DNA of 64,000 nt, taken from Acinetobacter sp. UBA3106 (GTDB lineage: Bacteria; Pseudomonadota; Gammaproteobacteria; Pseudomonadales; Moraxellaceae). Each line of letters opens with the position of its first letter. Position 1 is the first letter of the stretch. The stretch covers positions 1 to 64,000 of the forward strand of contig DFAM01000024.1 of NCBI GenBank assembly GCA_002365595.1, in the 5' to 3' direction. The notes beneath the pieces are model-generated. The model was not told the origin of the DNA. It saw only the letters and a list, made by a program, of their open reading frames with translations, and searched no databases. The translations under genes and the position numbers were made by a program. Positions 26,811 to 36,397 of this stretch are shown here, in pieces.

Positions 26811-28451
26811 ATGTTCACTCGCCTAAATTTCACGGTTATATTTTTGATTTTGAGTCAGTGCCTATGGCTCAATATAGCTCATGCTGAAACTCAAACGATA
26901 ATAGAAACAGCGCATAAGACTCAAGTTAGTCCTACAGAAGATGCGATTCAGCAATTTGTCCGTGGTGATTTTGCCCAGCGCCGTGCCTTGCTTAATCAAT
27001 GGCGATCCAGTATTGAACAGCTCGATCAGCTGGCCGAATTTGTAGAAAAAGATCAACTTTATACCGATAGTGCAGGCAATACCTATATTCTGGAAGCAGA
27101 AGACAAACTGCTCAGTTATCCGGATAAAAAAGCCATCAAAAGCTGGCCGTCAGATTTATCCCAAGTCACTTTGGTCAATACCTTAAGCAAGGCATTGGCC
27201 TTTGGTCAGGCAAAGAAGAAATTAAATTCAGAAGAAGCCTCTCAACGTCTTGAAGCCATCGATATTTTAGAAAATAATTTATCCGAGTTGGATGCCAAAG
27301 CCATCAACCAGCTGTATTTAAATGAAAAAAACAAGGGTGTCAAAGCCCGTTTTGCCCAGTTAAAAGCCCGTCTGGATTATCAGTCTGATGATCTGCTGGT
27401 CAAAATTCAGGCGGCAAAAGTTTTAAAAGAATCCAATCGTCCAGATGTATTGGCTTTGGTAGAGCAAGAGCTGAACCAACCAAATTTGCATCCCGATCTG
27501 AAAGCGGCATTAACAGCTGCCCAAGGCAGTATCAAAACCCGGATTCAAGCCAGTGAATGGACCGGACATGTATTTTCAGGATTTAGCACGGCCAGCATTT
27601 TATTGCTCGCAGCACTAGGTCTTGCCATTACGTACGGACTGCTCGGTGTGATTAATATGGCGCATGGTGAGCTGATCATGATTGGGGCTTATACCACCTA
27701 TGTGGTGCAAACTTTCTTTAAGTCTCATTTCAGTGGTCTGGTGGACTGGTACCTGATTGCTGCGATTCCCGCGGCGTTTATGGTCAGCGCAATCATCGGT
27801 ATGCTGATCGAACGTACCGTGATTCGTCCTTTATATGGTCGTCAGCTGGAAACCTTATTGGCAACTTTTGGGGTGAGCTTGATCCTCATGCAGCTGGTGC
27901 GGATGATCTTTGGGGCACAAAACGTAGAAGTCTCGAATATTTCTTGGCTTTCTGGGGGAATCTCCATTACGCCTAGCCTGATGCTGCCTTATAACCGCAT
28001 TGCTATCATCGTATTCACGATTGCCGTATTACTGCTTCTGGTTTATCTGCTCAATAGAACCCGTTTTGGTCTTTTTGTTCGTGCCGTGACCCAAAACCGT
28101 CAAATGGCACGTGCAGTGGGCATTCGTTCCAGCCGCATTGATATGATGGCTTTCGGTTTGGGGTCGGGTCTAGCTGGTCTAGCCGGTTGCGCCTTGGCTC
28201 AAGTCGGTAATGTCGGGCCAGATCTCGGTCAAAACTATATTATTGATGCTTTCCTTGTGGTGGTGGTTGGTGGTGTCGGTCAAGTCTGGGGTGCAGTACT
28301 TGCAGCTTTAGGCTTAGGCGTGAGTGGTACCGTGCTGGAAATTGGCATGGGGGCAGTACTGGCAAAAATTATTCTTTTGGTTCTTGTGATTTTGTTTATT
28401 CAGAAACGTCCACAAGGTTTATTTGCCCTGAAAGGACGCTTTGTGGAGTAA
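26811..28451 (+). CDS. urtB: Urea ABC transporter permease UrtB
   Basis: 546 residues: a cleavable-looking signal (to about residue 26), an extracytoplasmic helical extension of some 220 residues, and then a LivH-type permease of eight or so helices starting ILLLAALGLAITYGLLG with INMAHGELIMIGAY. The long N-terminal extension is characteristic of UrtB compared with LivH. GGAGGA precedes the ATG. It forms the channel with UrtC for urea import across the inner membrane. Confidence 0.94.
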   Translation: MFTRLNFTVIFLILSQCLWLNIAHAETQTIIETAHKTQVSPTEDAIQQFVRGDFAQRRALLNQWRSSIEQLDQLAEFVEKDQLYTDSAGNTYILEAEDKLLSYPDKKAIKSWPSDLSQVTLVNTLSKALAFGQAKKKLNSEEASQRLEAIDILENNLSELDAKAINQLYLNEKNKGVKARFAQLKARLDYQSDDLLVKIQAAKVLKESNRPDVLALVEQELNQPNLHPDLKAALTAAQGSIKTRIQASEWTGHVFSGFSTASILLLAALGLAITYGLLGVINMAHGELIMIGAYTTYVVQTFFKSHFSGLVDWYLIAAIPAAFMVSAIIGMLIERTVIRPLYGRQLETLLATFGVSLILMQLVRMIFGAQNVEVSNISWLSGGISITPSLMLPYNRIAIIVFTIAVLLLLVYLLNRTRFGLFVRAVTQNRQMARAVGIRSSRIDMMAFGLGSGLAGLAGCALAQVGNVGPDLGQNYIIDAFLVVVVGGVGQVWGAVLAALGLGVSGTVLEIGMGAVLAKIILLVLVILFIQKRPQGLFALKGRFVE

Positions 28452-28454
28452 GCT

Positions 28455-29528
28455 ATGAAAATCACATCATTACTGTCAGATAAGCCTCATAGCGCAATTG
28501 CTATTTCCGTATGTTTTGCCATTTTACTGGCTTTGCCGTGGCTACATTTATTGCCCGCAGATTCTGCCTTGCATCTTTCTGCCTATTGGATCACCTTGAT
28601 CGGCAAGATCATGTGTCTGGCTCTGGTCGCCTTGGCGCTTGATCTGGTCTGGGGTTATGCCGGTATTTTAAGTTTGGGGCATGGCTTGTATTTCGCTTTG
28701 GGCGGCTATGCTTTTGGCATGTACCTGATGCGTCAATCCGCAGGTGATGGCCTACCTGACTTTATGCGCTTTTTGAGCTGGACTGAATTACCTTGGTTTT
28801 GGGTCGGAACCAATCACTTTTGGTGGGCAATGATTCTTGTGGTTTTAGTACCAGGACTGATTGCTTTTATTTTTGGTTTCTTTGCCTTCCGCTCCAAAAT
28901 CAAAGGCGTTTACTTCTCGATTATCACTCAGGCGATGACTTTTGCGGCAGCACTTTTATTCTTCCGTAATGAAACGGGTTTCGGTGGTAATAACGGCTTT
29001 ACCGGGTTTAAAACCATTTTGGGTATGGACATTACTTCAGCACCGATGCGTGCCAGCCTGTGCTTTATCACCGCATTAGTATTGTTACTGTGTTTTGTTG
29101 GCCTACGCCATTTGATGAACAAGCCTTATGGCCGTGTGCTGGGCGCAATTCGTGACAGTGAAAACCGTCTGCAATATTTGGGCTATCGCACGCTGTGGTA
29201 CAAACTTTCAGCCTGGGTACTTTCTGCGGCGATCGCGGGGATTGCAGGGGCCTTATATGTGCCACAAGCCGGCATTATTAACCCCAGTGAAATGAACCCA
29301 GTGAACTCGATTGAAATGGCCGTTTGGGTAGCGGCAGGTGGGCGCGGCACGCTGATCGGTCCGATCTTGGGTGCGGGCTTAATCAATGCCGTCAAAACTT
29401 ACTTTACTGTGGCTTATCCGGAAGCATGGTTATTGATTCTGGGAGCGTTATTTATTGTGGTCACCATTTTCCTGCCTAAAGGTGTGATTGGGTTATTTGA
29501 CCGTTTTAAAAAGGAGCGTAGCGAATGA
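28455..29528 (+). CDS. urtC: Urea ABC transporter permease UrtC
   Basis: 357 residues, LivM-type permease with about ten membrane helices. ALDLVWGYAGILSLGHGLYFALGGYAFGMY is present in shortened form as the LSLGHG motif near residue 73, and NGFTGFKTILGMD follows a long loop. The coupling segment is GRVLGAIRDSENRLQYLGY. It begins three bases after urtB and overlaps urtD by four bases, so the operon is tightly coupled. Confidence 0.94.
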   Translation: MKITSLLSDKPHSAIAISVCFAILLALPWLHLLPADSALHLSAYWITLIGKIMCLALVALALDLVWGYAGILSLGHGLYFALGGYAFGMYLMRQSAGDGLPDFMRFLSWTELPWFWVGTNHFWWAMILVVLVPGLIAFIFGFFAFRSKIKGVYFSIITQAMTFAAALLFFRNETGFGGNNGFTGFKTILGMDITSAPMRASLCFITALVLLLCFVGLRHLMNKPYGRVLGAIRDSENRLQYLGYRTLWYKLSAWVLSAAIAGIAGALYVPQAGIINPSEMNPVNSIEMAVWVAAGGRGTLIGPILGAGLINAVKTYFTVAYPEAWLLILGALFIVVTIFLPKGVIGLFDRFKKERSE

Positions 29529-30343
29529 GTGAGATTCTACAACCTCATGGCGGCCATGCTTCTGAAAGTTATGGTCGACCGAAAGAACAAGGTCCGGACT
29601 TTAGTCATGGCATTGCCTTGTACCTGGAAAAAGTCAGTGTCTGGTTTGATGCTTTCCGCGCCTTAAATGATTTATCGCTGTATATCGAAGAAGGTGAATT
29701 GCGCTGCATTATTGGGCCGAACGGCGCCGGTAAAACCACCTTGATGGATGTGATTACCGGAAAAACCCGGCCTACTGAAGGGACTGCATTTTTTGGTCAG
29801 ACTTATAATCTGGCGAAAATGAGTACCGAGGAAATTGCTGAAGCAGGCATCGGACGAAAATTTCAGAAACCAACTGTATTTGAAAATTTTACCGTGATGG
29901 AAAATCTGCTGTTAGCCGCACCGAAAGATAAACGGGTGAAGAAAAGCTTTTTCAGCAAGCTTGATCCCGATGCACAAAATGCCCTGGATGAATCTTTACA
30001 GCAAATCCGCTTGCAGGAATTTATCAATAAACCTGCGGGCTTGCTATCTCATGGTCAAAAGCAGTGGCTTGAAATTGGCATGTTACTGATGCAGCGTCCA
30101 AAACTGATTTTGCTGGATGAACCTGTCGCGGGGATGACCGATGCAGAAACTGAACGTACCGCTGAGCTGTGTCTGGAACTGAAAAAGAATCATACGCTGG
30201 TCGTGGTCGAACATGACATGAGTTTCATCGATACCATTAGTGAAAAAGTTACGGTTCTGGCCCAAGGGGCGATTTTAGCCGAAGGCACATTGGCCGAAGT
30301 GCAAGCCAATGAAGATGTCATTGAAAAATATCTCGGGCGTTAA
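29525..30343 (+). CDS. urtD: Urea ABC transporter ATP-binding protein UrtD
   Basis: 272 residues, LivG-type ATPase. Walker A GPNGAGKTTLMD is near residue 67, the signature is the variant LLSHGQKQWLEIGMLLMQ near 173 (SHGQ instead of SGGQ, usual for UrtD), and Walker B is LILLDEPVAGM. The start ATG overlaps the urtC stop as ATGA. It powers urea uptake together with UrtE. Confidence 0.95.
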   Translation: MSEILQPHGGHASESYGRPKEQGPDFSHGIALYLEKVSVWFDAFRALNDLSLYIEEGELRCIIGPNGAGKTTLMDVITGKTRPTEGTAFFGQTYNLAKMSTEEIAEAGIGRKFQKPTVFENFTVMENLLLAAPKDKRVKKSFFSKLDPDAQNALDESLQQIRLQEFINKPAGLLSHGQKQWLEIGMLLMQRPKLILLDEPVAGMTDAETERTAELCLELKKNHTLVVVEHDMSFIDTISEKVTVLAQGAILAEGTLAEVQANEDVIEKYLGR

Positions 30344-30353
30344 GGAGTGACTG

Positions 30354-31052
30354 ATGCTAGAAGTAAAAGATGTAAATCAGTTTTATGGCGGCAGTCACAT
30401 TTTGCGTGATGTGTCGTTTCATGCGCCTGTCGGTGAATGTTCGGTGGTGCTGGGGCGTAACGGTGTGGGTAAAACCACGCTACTCAAGTGTTTAATGGGT
30501 ATTTTGCCAATTAAGTCTGGTCAGATCTTGCTGGATGGTAAGGACATTTCCAAACTCAGTCCGGAACAGCGTGTCCGTGCAGGTTTGGCTTATGTTCCAC
30601 AAGGACGCGATATCTTTTCGACCTTAACGGTCGAGGAAAATATCCTGATTGGGATGGCGAAATTTAAAGGTGCTAAAACCCGTAAAGTGCCGGAACATCT
30701 CTATGAAATTTTCCCGGTGCTGGATGAAATGAAGCATCGTCGCGGTGGAGATTTATCCGGTGGGCAGCAGCAGCAATTAGCGATTGCCCGAGCACTGGCT
30801 TCTGAACCGCGTGTACTTATTTTGGATGAACCGACTGAAGGGATTCAGCCATCGATCATTAAGGATATCGGTAAGGTGATTCGTAAACTTGCCGATGGCG
30901 GAGAAATGGCAATCGTGCTGGTGGAACAGTTTTATGACTTTGCAGAAGAACTGGCAGATGGTTATACAGTCATGGCACGTGGGCAGGTGATTGCTCAAGG
31001 TATAGGAAGTGAAATGCCTAGAAAAGGGATTCGCGATTTGGTGGCGATTTAA
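30354..31052 (+). CDS. urtE: Urea ABC transporter ATP-binding protein UrtE
   Basis: 232 residues, LivF-type ATPase. Walker A LGRNGVGKTTLLK is near residue 34, signature LSGGQQQQLAIARAL near 133 and Walker B VLILDEPTEGIQPS near 155; the EGIQPS ending is typical of UrtE. Last gene of the transporter operon, followed within a few bases by a GGGAGAGGG-type palindromic repeat that probably serves as the transcript end. Confidence 0.95.
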   Translation: MLEVKDVNQFYGGSHILRDVSFHAPVGECSVVLGRNGVGKTTLLKCLMGILPIKSGQILLDGKDISKLSPEQRVRAGLAYVPQGRDIFSTLTVEENILIGMAKFKGAKTRKVPEHLYEIFPVLDEMKHRRGGDLSGGQQQQLAIARALASEPRVLILDEPTEGIQPSIIKDIGKVIRKLADGGEMAIVLVEQFYDFAEELADGYTVMARGQVIAQGIGSEMPRKGIRDLVAI

Positions 31053-31054
31053 AT

Positions 31055-31126
31055 TCCCTCTCCCTGACCCTCTCCCAAAGGGAGAGGGAAAGAAGCCTCC
31101 CTTTATAAAAGGGAGGTTTGGAGGGA
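31055..31126. repeat. CCCTCTCC-type palindromic repeat, copy 1
   Basis: Contains CCCTCTCCC-AAA-GGGAGAGGG and then CCTCCCTTT-ATA-AAAGGGAGG. Same family as copies at 35425-35680, 38110-38193 and 62750-62815. Lies just after the urtE stop. Confidence 0.8.
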
Positions 31127-31139
31127 TTTATAAATGCTG

Positions 31140-31844
31140 TTAAATCTCTGTATTTTCACTCCATAAAAAGTACATGCCATATTGACCTGTACGGAATTCT
31201 CCACCCGCAGATTTGCCTTCATCAGTTAAAAAGTGCTTTCCATTTTCATTTAGTGTCAGATAGCCTTTTGTAATTAATTTTTCAAAAGTGTCCGCTGTTT
31301 TTAAGCCAAGTTTTGATGCCAGCTTCGCTGTAGTCAGTTTTGTGAAAGCGGTATTTTCTTCGGATTTATTATCTTCCGCTGGGATGGATTCTGTTTTTAC
31401 TTCATCCAATGTAATACGGACTTCGTCACTAATACGAATAATCCGTTGTGCTTCTTCATAAGCTTCTTTAAATACATCATTATCTTCATATTTACGGATC
31501 AGAATCCCCATTTCATTATTGTTAACTTGGCTAAACTCATAAAGATTTAAGCTTGAAATAATGCACTCAGATTCATTCAAATAGCATTTCGCATGCAAAT
31601 TTTTACAGAAACTCAGACGCACATAATCCAGTTTTTGCATCCATTTAATTTCGTCAGGGTGCAGATCACTTTTTCCATAAACAATACGGATATCAATTTT
31701 AAGACGATCTTTGTCTTCTAATAATTCTTTAATGCGATCATTGAGACGTAAATATGGGCTAATTAAAATTAAACGTTCTTTGGCATTTTTAATAAGTTCT
31801 TCTAAAAAGAAATTTGTTCCGCTTGTATTCAAAAATTTTGCCAT
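31140..31844 (-). CDS. Phospholipase D-like nuclease-fold protein
   Basis: 234 residues. The N-terminal half has the PLD fold: FLEELIKNAKERLILISPYLR, then a single HKD-type motif NLHAKCYLNESECIISSLNL near residue 84, in which the aspartate position of HxKxxxxD is glutamate and is followed by the SSxN element. The C-terminal part (about 168-234) looks like a small winged-helix or DNA-contact module ending LTDEGKSAGGEFRTGQYGMYFLW. PLD proteins of this size often dimerise to build one active site; nucleases and effectors are known. It is reversed relative to its urt and ure neighbours and flanked by a repeat, so it looks like an inserted accessory gene. Function is not assigned. Confidence 0.75.
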   Translation of the reverse strand: MAKFLNTSGTNFFLEELIKNAKERLILISPYLRLNDRIKELLEDKDRLKIDIRIVYGKSDLHPDEIKWMQKLDYVRLSFCKNLHAKCYLNESECIISSLNLYEFSQVNNNEMGILIRKYEDNDVFKEAYEEAQRIIRISDEVRITLDEVKTESIPAEDNKSEENTAFTKLTTAKLASKLGLKTADTFEKLITKGYLTLNENGKHFLTDEGKSAGGEFRTGQYGMYFLWSENTEI

Positions 31845-31989
31845 GTATCCCTCAACTTCTTATTTAATAATTGTAGAGATATTAGCTTAAATTTTTGAAT
31901 CAAGAAAATAATTTGGCTTATGGACGCTCAATTAAAAAACTTCAGACTTTTACCTTCCGTATAACTTTATAACATCCGATAAATCAAGT

Positions 31990-32005
31990 TGGCACGATAA
32001 CTGCT
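31990..32005 (+). promoter_or_regulatory. Candidate sigma-54 promoter for ureEFGJD
   Basis: TGGCACGATAACTGCT matches the -24 half perfectly and keeps GG-N10-GC. It is 88 bases before the ureE ATG. Confidence 0.65.
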
Positions 32006-32092
32006 TTATTTTGATGCAAATTTATAATTCTAAAAAACATTTGGTCTCAATTTGGAACAAATACAGGATTTATCAGCATCAGTAGGGTAGTT

Positions 32093-32575
32093 ATGAAAAT
32101 TTATACGCAGCGTTTAGAAAACATTGCATCTGAACACAATTTTGAGTCTTTGGAACTCACATTTGATACGCGCCAAAAGAGCCGTTTTCGTGCAACTTTA
32201 AAAAATGGTGTCGATATTGGTGCAGATTTGCCGCGTACAGGAATTTTGCGTAGTGGTTCCTTTATTGCCACAGAACAGGGGGAAATTTTACGGGTAGATG
32301 CCAAGCCAGAAAAACTGATGCAAGTCACAACAGATAATAGTTTTGACTTATTAAAAGCGGCTTATCACCTGGGAAATCGTCATGTACCGCTGATGCTGAC
32401 ACCTTCAGCTTTGTACTTTGAACCAGATCATGTACTGGCGGAAATGGTGCAAGGTTTAGGCCTTGAAGTGAAAGAAGTGATGCACCCTTTTGAACCAGAA
32501 AGTGGCGCCTATGCCCAGCATCAACATGACCAACGATTAAGCCCAATCAAGGCTTTACATCATGTCCATCACTAA
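32093..32575 (+). CDS. ureE: Urease accessory protein UreE (nickel chaperone)
   Basis: 160 residues. The N-terminal peptide-binding domain begins [27 protein letters not shown], the central metal-binding domain contains [12 protein letters not shown] with the conserved His of the nickel site, and the tail is histidine-rich ([14 protein letters not shown]). It delivers nickel to the UreDFG-apoenzyme complex in the cytoplasm. TAGGG precedes the ATG. The start of ureF lies inside its last 14 bases. Confidence 0.94.
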   Translation: MKIYTQRLENIASEHNFESLELTFDTRQKSRFRATLKNGVDIGADLPRTGILRSGSFIATEQGEILRVDAKPEKLMQVTTDNSFDLLKAAYHLGNRHVPLMLTPSALYFEPDHVLAEMVQGLGLEVKEVMHPFEPESGAYAQHQHDQRLSPIKALHHVHH

Positions 32576-33227
32576 TGCATCACAACTGCTCAGCTTGCTG
32601 ACCTTGTCTTCAACAGCGCTGCCGATTGGGGCGTACTGTTATTCGCAAGGGGTAGAAAGCGCGATTGAAAAAGGCATGCTGCACGATGAAGCCTCTTGCG
32701 TGAGCTATTTTAATGAAGTGCTGGAGATGCTGCTGGTCCGTTTTGAATTACCGCTACTCAAGCGTCTGGTTGAATCTTTTGATGATGCTGAACGGTTTCA
32801 GTATTGGGCAGAATTCTATCGTGCCAGCCGTGAATCTAAAGAATTATTGGCTGAATCGCAACAATTGGCATTTTCTTTGAATGCATGGATTAGAGATGTA
32901 TTGAAACAAACGCCAAGTGTGAAAAAGCAGCTGGGATTTGTGCCGGTTTATGCACATTTATGCGGAGAGCTGGGTTTAGACCTTGCCGATGTATTAACGG
33001 CCTACAGTTTTACCGTACTGGAAAATCAGGTGTTGGCTGCGGTTAAAACCATTCCGCTGGGTCAAATGAGTGGCCAGCGGATTTTATGGCAATTGCATCA
33101 GCATATGCCTGCAGCGGTGCAGACTGCATTGGGTTTGGAAGATCACGAGATCAGCAGTGCATTACCGCAATATGCCATGTTGAGCATGTCGCACGAAACA
33201 CAATATTCACGCTTATTCCGGTCTTAA
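32562..33227 (+). CDS. ureF: Urease accessory protein UreF
   Basis: All-helical protein of 221 residues with the family's opening [21 protein letters not shown] and the C-terminal [15 protein letters not shown]. It bridges UreD and UreG on the apo-urease and gates GTP-dependent nickel insertion. Its start overlaps ureE by 14 bases. An 81-base gap separates it from ureG. Confidence 0.93.
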   Translation: MSITNASQLLSLLTLSSTALPIGAYCYSQGVESAIEKGMLHDEASCVSYFNEVLEMLLVRFELPLLKRLVESFDDAERFQYWAEFYRASRESKELLAESQQLAFSLNAWIRDVLKQTPSVKKQLGFVPVYAHLCGELGLDLADVLTAYSFTVLENQVLAAVKTIPLGQMSGQRILWQLHQHMPAAVQTALGLEDHEISSALPQYAMLSMSHETQYSRLFRS

Positions 33228-33308
33228 TTTTCAGATCAGAACATGAGTAAAAAGATTGAAAAGCATCATTAAAGCTGATGCAAATAAAATGTAATAAAGG
33301 AAATCAAC

Positions 33309-33923
33309 ATGTCAGAACGTAGTCCATTACGCGTGGGAATTGGTGGTCCAGTCGGATCAGGAAAAACCGCTTTAACCTTGAATTTATGTCTTGCACTGCG
33401 TGAAAAATACAATATGGCAGTGGTCACCAATGACATTTACACCAAGGAGGATTCGAACTTTTTAACCCGTCATGAAGCCATGTCGCCTGAACGAATCGTT
33501 GGCGTGGAAACAGGTGGCTGTCCGCATACCGCAATTCGTGAAGATGCCTCCATTAATCTGGCTGCCATTGATGATCTGTGTGAAAAGTTTGATGGTCTGG
33601 AACTGATCATCATTGAAAGTGGCGGCGATAACCTGGCTGCAACCTTTAGTCCTGAATTGTCAGATTTAACATTGTATGTGATTGATGTGGCGGGTGGTGA
33701 AAAGATTCCGCGTAAAGGTGGACCAGGCATTACCAAATCAGACTTATTGATTATCAATAAAACGGATTTGGCGCCAATGGTTGGAGCGAGTCTTGAAGTG
33801 ATGGATCAGGACGCCAAGCGTATGCGTGGCGATAAACCATTTTTATTTTCCAATATGAAAACTCAAGATGGCTTGAACGACATTATCAGCTTTATCGAAA
33901 AACAAGGTTTATTTAAGTCTTAA
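33309..33923 (+). CDS. ureG: Urease accessory GTPase UreG
   Basis: 204 residues, SIMIBI-class GTPase. The P-loop [11 protein letters not shown] is near residue 12, the metal-binding CPH of [15 protein letters not shown] near 66, and NKTDLAP the guanine-specificity motif near 147. It couples GTP hydrolysis to nickel transfer from UreE. AAAGGAAATC supplies the ribosome binding site. Fourteen bases before the HupE/UreJ gene. Confidence 0.96.
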   Translation: MSERSPLRVGIGGPVGSGKTALTLNLCLALREKYNMAVVTNDIYTKEDSNFLTRHEAMSPERIVGVETGGCPHTAIREDASINLAAIDDLCEKFDGLELIIIESGGDNLAATFSPELSDLTLYVIDVAGGEKIPRKGGPGITKSDLLIINKTDLAPMVGASLEVMDQDAKRMRGDKPFLFSNMKTQDGLNDIISFIEKQGLFKS

Positions 33924-33937
33924 AGGGGAAATTCATT

Positions 33938-34504
33938 ATGCGTCTATTTAAACACTTACTGGTCGCGGGACTTGCCGCTTTGCCAAAGCTGGCAATGGCT
34001 CATCCGGGGCACGACCATCACAGCGGATTCTGGGCGGGCTTTATGCATCCTTTTACCGGTTTAGATCATCTCATGATGGCAATTGCTTTTGGTGTATTGA
34101 TGTGGACTGCAAATCAGCGCTGGAAAATTACAGGTCTGCTGGGTCTGGCAGCAGCCATGATCGCAGGCTTTATGCTGGGTGCTGAAGGCATGCTATCCAC
34201 CTCACTGGCGGAGTCAGGCATTATTGCTTCACTGCTACTGGTAGCTGTAGCTTTATGGAGCAAATCCAACAAGGTTTTACCTGTGGCAGCGGTACTTTTA
34301 GCCAGCTTCCACGGTGTGGCGCATGGTAGCGAACTTGGTCAAGCTGGACATGTATCTTTACTGATTATCGGCATGGTGACAGCGATGGCATTGATCTATG
34401 GCATCGGCTTAGCTCTTGGTGCATTCGTGAATAAATATGTGCCTTATGGCAAGCAAATGATTGGCGCTCTGGCAGCGGTTGTCGCCGTGATTGGTCTGGC
34501 TTAA
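33938..34504 (+). CDS. ureJ: HupE/UreJ family nickel permease-like protein
   Basis: 188 residues with a signal peptide whose cleavage exposes HPGHDHH, then six hydrophobic helices. HPFTGLDHLMMAIAFG in helix 1 and FHGVAHGSE later are the conserved histidine motifs of HupE/UreJ proteins, which are thought to move nickel. Its place right after ureG supports a role in metal supply to urease. Inner-membrane location is inferred. Confidence 0.9.
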   Translation: MRLFKHLLVAGLAALPKLAMAHPGHDHHSGFWAGFMHPFTGLDHLMMAIAFGVLMWTANQRWKITGLLGLAAAMIAGFMLGAEGMLSTSLAESGIIASLLLVAVALWSKSNKVLPVAAVLLASFHGVAHGSELGQAGHVSLLIIGMVTAMALIYGIGLALGAFVNKYVPYGKQMIGALAAVVAVIGLA

Positions 34505-34565
34505 TGCTGTTCAATAATTTTGATGCTGAGTTGATTGTTTGATGCATGACCTTGCAGAAAGAAGC

Positions 34566-35417
34566 ATGAACCAGAATTTATGGTACGCACGTTTGGAAAT
34601 GGGTTTCCAGGTCCAGCAGCAGACTGCGCGGACCATTTTGCAGCACCGTAAGCATCATGGTCCGGTACGTATCCAGAAAATGCTATGGCCTGAAAGCAAT
34701 GGCATCTGTCACGCCATTATCGTGCATCCGCCAGCAGGTATAGCCGGTGGTGATCATCTGACTTTCGATATGCAGGTGGATGCCAATGCGCATGCCTTGG
34801 TGACCACGCCGGGCGCAGGGAAATGGTATCGAACCAATGGTAAACAAGCCTTTCAGCATATTCATATCCGCTTAAATGACAATGCGGTTTTTGAATGGTT
34901 GCCGCAGGAAACCATGCTGTTTGATGGTGCCAATGCCAGTTCTGAAACAATCGTCCATTTGGATGCTGCAGCCAGCTTTATTGGTTGGGACATGCTGGTG
35001 ATCGGCCGGCAAGCTCGTGATGAACAGTTTGTACAAGGGGCTTATCAAAACCGGTTTCAGCTGTGGCGAAATGACAAGATTCTGGTTGCCGATACCTTAA
35101 GTTTTAAGGGAGATGACCGCTGGCTGAGTTCATGTTTAGGCATGAATGGCCATGCAGTTATGGGCAGTTTCTGGGCTGTGCCGCCTGAAAAATATCGTGC
35201 AAGTATTCATCTGGAAGCATATATCGATTTGACTCGCGAATTGATCATGCGCATGGATGTGCCGATTACTTTAACCATATTGGGTGATGTCATTTGTGCA
35301 CGTTTTTTGGGTGATGATGTACGTCACTGTCATGATGGTTTTGCAGCCATACGTGCCCGATTACGACGCTACTGGTTTGATCTGGATGAAGCATTTCCAA
35401 GAATTTGGCGGACATAA
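34566..35417 (+). CDS. ureD: Urease accessory protein UreD
   Basis: 283 residues of the beta-helical UreD/UreH scaffold: [32 protein letters not shown] in shortened form as the [10 protein letters not shown] motif near residue 59, [13 protein letters not shown] near 80 and [14 protein letters not shown] near 107. It binds the apoenzyme and forms the nickel tunnel with UreF. In most Acinetobacter-type loci ureD is first, directly before ureA; here it comes after EFGJ, and a 250-base repeat block separates it from ureA. ATG at 34566 is chosen over earlier in-frame starts, with weak ribosome binding sites in all cases. Confidence 0.9.
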   Translation: MNQNLWYARLEMGFQVQQQTARTILQHRKHHGPVRIQKMLWPESNGICHAIIVHPPAGIAGGDHLTFDMQVDANAHALVTTPGAGKWYRTNGKQAFQHIHIRLNDNAVFEWLPQETMLFDGANASSETIVHLDAAASFIGWDMLVIGRQARDEQFVQGAYQNRFQLWRNDKILVADTLSFKGDDRWLSSCLGMNGHAVMGSFWAVPPEKYRASIHLEAYIDLTRELIMRMDVPITLTILGDVICARFLGDDVRHCHDGFAAIRARLRRYWFDLDEAFPRIWRT

Positions 35418-35424
35418 TATTTAG

Positions 35425-35680
35425 ACTTCCCTTACAAAGAGAGGGAAAGTTTCCGGAATAAATTCTGTAATCAATCTCCCTCTCCCTATGGGAGAGGGTT
35501 GGGGTGAGGATATTCATGTAATCCCTCCTTGCAAAGCAGTGCTTCTCATCTCTCAGAGGGAGAAGAGGAGTATCTAACATTTAAAGCTATAGGATTTTAG
35601 AGGGAGGGAAACCGATGCAAAAGTTAATAACCTCTCCCTTACGAAGCAATGCTTCTCGTCTCCTAAAAGGAGAGAGAATT
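35425..35680. repeat. CCCTCTCC-type repeat block, copy 2 (compound)
   Basis: At least three units: CTTCCCTTA..GAGAGGGAAAG, CCCTCTCCC-TAT-GGGAGAGGG, and two copies of a GAAGCAATGCTTCTC-like core (35532-35547 as AAAGCAGTGCTTCTC, 35643-35658 as GAAGCAATGCTTCTC). Sits exactly between ureD and ureA. Confidence 0.85.
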
Positions 35681-35692
35681 TTAGGACATAAC

Positions 35693-35708
35693 TTGCACAC
35701 ATTTTGCA
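35693..35708 (+). promoter_or_regulatory. Near-match sigma-54 site before ureA
   Basis: TTGCACACATTTTGCA differs from TGGCAC-N5-TTGCA only at the first G of the -24 pair. It lies 33 bases before ureA and just after the repeat block, so it could give ureABC its own promoter, but the lost G would weaken it. Confidence 0.35.
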
Positions 35709-35740
35709 TTCAATACATTGATATAAATTAGGAAAGAGAT

Positions 35741-36043
35741 ATGGAACTCAATCCAACAGAAAAAGACAAAATGCTGATTTTCACAGCAGGCTTGGTGGCG
35801 GAACGTCGTAAAGCACGCGGTTTAAAGCTGAATTATCCTGAAGCGATTGCCTATATTTCTGCGGCATTACTTGAAGGTGCGCGTGACGGCATGACCGTCA
35901 GTGAATTGATGCATTACGGCACAACATTGCTATCCCGTGATGATGTGATGGATGGCATTGCTGAAATGATTGCTGAAGTCCAGGTCGAAGCGACATTTCC
36001 GGATGGATCAAAGCTGGTCACTGTCCATCAACCGATTGTTTAG
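35741..36043 (+). CDS. ureA: Urease gamma subunit
   Basis: 100 residues, the standard length, beginning [23 protein letters not shown] and ending [14 protein letters not shown]. With UreB and UreC it forms the (alpha-beta-gamma)3 trimer that hydrolyses urea to ammonia and carbamate. The ribosome binding site is GGAAAGAG. Nine bases before ureB. Confidence 0.97.
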   Translation: MELNPTEKDKMLIFTAGLVAERRKARGLKLNYPEAIAYISAALLEGARDGMTVSELMHYGTTLLSRDDVMDGIAEMIAEVQVEATFPDGSKLVTVHQPIV

Positions 36044-36052
36044 GAGCGGCAT

Positions 36053-36364
36053 ATGATTCCTGGGGAAATTTTTACACCAGAGAGCGACATTGAAATGAAT
36101 GTCGGGCGTGAAACCTTAAAGATTACCGTAGCCAATATCGGCGACCGTCCTATTCAGGTCGGCTCACATTTTCACTTTGCTGAAGCCAATGACGCTTTGC
36201 AGTTTGACCGTGAGCAGGCCAAGGGTTTCCGCTTAAATATTGCAGCGGGGACAGCCATCCGTTTTGAACCGGGTCAAAAGCGCGATGTGGAATTGGTGGC
36301 ACTTGCCGGGAAACGTGAAGTTTACGGCTTTGCAGGCCGGGTAATGGGCAAGCTCGATTCATAA
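36053..36364 (+). CDS. ureB: Urease beta subunit
   Basis: 103 residues starting [20 protein letters not shown], with the family core [19 protein letters not shown] and the closing RVMGKLDS. All-beta structural subunit. AGGAGCGG precedes the ATG. Same transcript as ureA and ureC. Confidence 0.97.
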   Translation: MIPGEIFTPESDIEMNVGRETLKITVANIGDRPIQVGSHFHFAEANDALQFDREQAKGFRLNIAAGTAIRFEPGQKRDVELVALAGKREVYGFAGRVMGKLDS

Positions 36365-36397
36365 AAATTGCATCAGAATTATAAAGGTTTATAAATC

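Noticed and set aside
32025..32045. ATTCTAAAAAACA before ureE as a LysR dyad
   Set aside because: It matches only the left half of the dyad at 54514, with no right arm.
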